Origin: Kiritimatiellales bacterium
GTDB taxonomy: Bacteria; Verrucomicrobiota; Kiritimatiellia; Kiritimatiellales; Pontiellaceae
Length of the DNA: 5,190 bases
Direction of reading: 5' to 3'
NCBI GenBank assembly: GCA_015486775.1
Contig: WFRA01000329.1
Span: 1-5,190, forward strand
The first letter of the stretch is position 1; each line of letters starts with the position of its first letter. Under the pieces are notes generated by a model. That model was not told the DNA's origin and made no database searches. It was given only the letters and a program-made list of their open reading frames with translations. Made by a program: the position numbers and the translations under genes. Positions 5,051-5,190 of the stretch are shown here, piece after piece.

Positions 5051-5070
5051 AAGCGACGTCCCTGTCGCTT
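5051..5070. repeat. 7-bp perfect hairpin
   Basis: AAGCGAC (5051-5057) and GTCGCTT (5064-5070) enclose the loop GTCCCT. The heptamer CTGTCGC (5062-5068) also occurs at 4812-4818 in the 16-bp inverted repeat. No T run follows on the plus strand. Confidence 0.5.
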
Positions 5071-5119
5071 TGATGACCAAAAAAAGCTCCGGCTACTGCG
5101 GGAAACAAACGGGGCGTGT

Positions 5120-5190
5120 CCGGGAACGCCGAGCCCCAGCTCGGCACACCACCGCCCGCTTGCTTGGGCAACCGGGACGGATTGCCCTAC
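5120..5190 (+). repeat. 71-bp two-hairpin repeat, copy B (may continue past window end)
   Basis: Hairpin 1 is GCCGAGC (5128-5134), loop CCCA, GCTCGGC (5139-5145), a perfect 7-bp stem. Hairpin 2 is GGGCAA (5166-5171) with TTGCCC (5182-5187), enclosing an inner CCG/CGG stem, a GGA loop and one bulged A. Both are intact here, whereas copy A has lost pairs in each. Identity to copy A persists to the last base of the window, so the true right end is unknown. Confidence 0.85.

Larger units (their letters stand above)
4692..5190. other. About 500-bp noncoding region after yidC built of short inverted repeats
   Basis: No reading frame here resembles a known protein or has a convincing ribosome binding site. 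The longest minus-strand frames are low-complexity and lack domain signatures. In order, the region holds a degenerate 7-mer repeat, a 16-bp inverted repeat, a perfect 8-bp hairpin, repeat copy A, a GC-rich palindrome, one TTCCA-type palindrome, a 7-bp hairpin and repeat copy B running to the window edge. The usual neighbours of yidC (jag, mnmE) are not seen. Confidence 0.7.

Noticed and set aside
4567..5080. Long minus-strand open frames across the region after yidC
   Set aside because: They have no domain signature or ribosome binding site, overlap yidC or run through hairpin repeats, and are best explained by GC-rich composition.
4692..5190. CRISPR array
   Set aside because: The 71-bp repeat occurs only twice, 237 bp apart, with internal hairpins and no regular spacers or cas genes.

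Overview
The window is GC-rich, almost entirely plus-strand coding DNA from a bacterium. The core block rpmH-rnpA-yidD-yidC, the lipoprotein-type lactonase and the hairpin-rich intergenic DNA after yidC suggest the PVC group, possibly a Kiritimatiellota (Pontiella-like) genome. That placement is a guess from sequence style; no marker gene here settles it.

Layout. Positions 2-1720 hold a tight three-gene run: the C-terminal end of a TIGR00725/LOG-like Rossmann protein, a small DUF1294 membrane protein (ATGA overlap) and a beta-propeller lactonase with a lipoprotein signal (4-nt gap). Positions 1721-2051 have no intact gene. They contain a minus-strand relic of a RecQ-type HRDC domain broken by two frameshifts, followed by a probable promoter (TTGACA plus extended -10). 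Positions 2052-4691 carry rpmH, rnpA, yidD and yidC: ribosomal protein L34, the RNase P protein subunit, the YidD membrane-insertion factor and the YidC insertase. The last three genes are linked by ATGA stop/start overlaps. Positions 4692-5190 have no credible gene and form a mosaic of short inverted repeats, including two copies of a 71-bp two-hairpin repeat.

How the genes work together. L34 and RnpA serve ribosome assembly and tRNA 5' maturation. YidD and YidC serve insertion of membrane proteins. Overlapping stops and starts suggest translational coupling. A 9-bp hairpin in the first codons of rnpA lies where it could lower RnpA output relative to L34. No dnaA precedes rpmH and no mnmE or jag follows yidC within the window.

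The most unusual signal is a dispersed interrupted palindrome, TTCCA-N5-TGGAA (refined TTCCARNNNYTGGAA). It occurs six times exactly and twice with one mismatch, in five genes/regions and in all three reading frames. About 0.005 exact copies would be expected by chance. This points to selection on, or spread of, a DNA-level motif comparable in concept to the cyanobacterial HIP1 palindrome.
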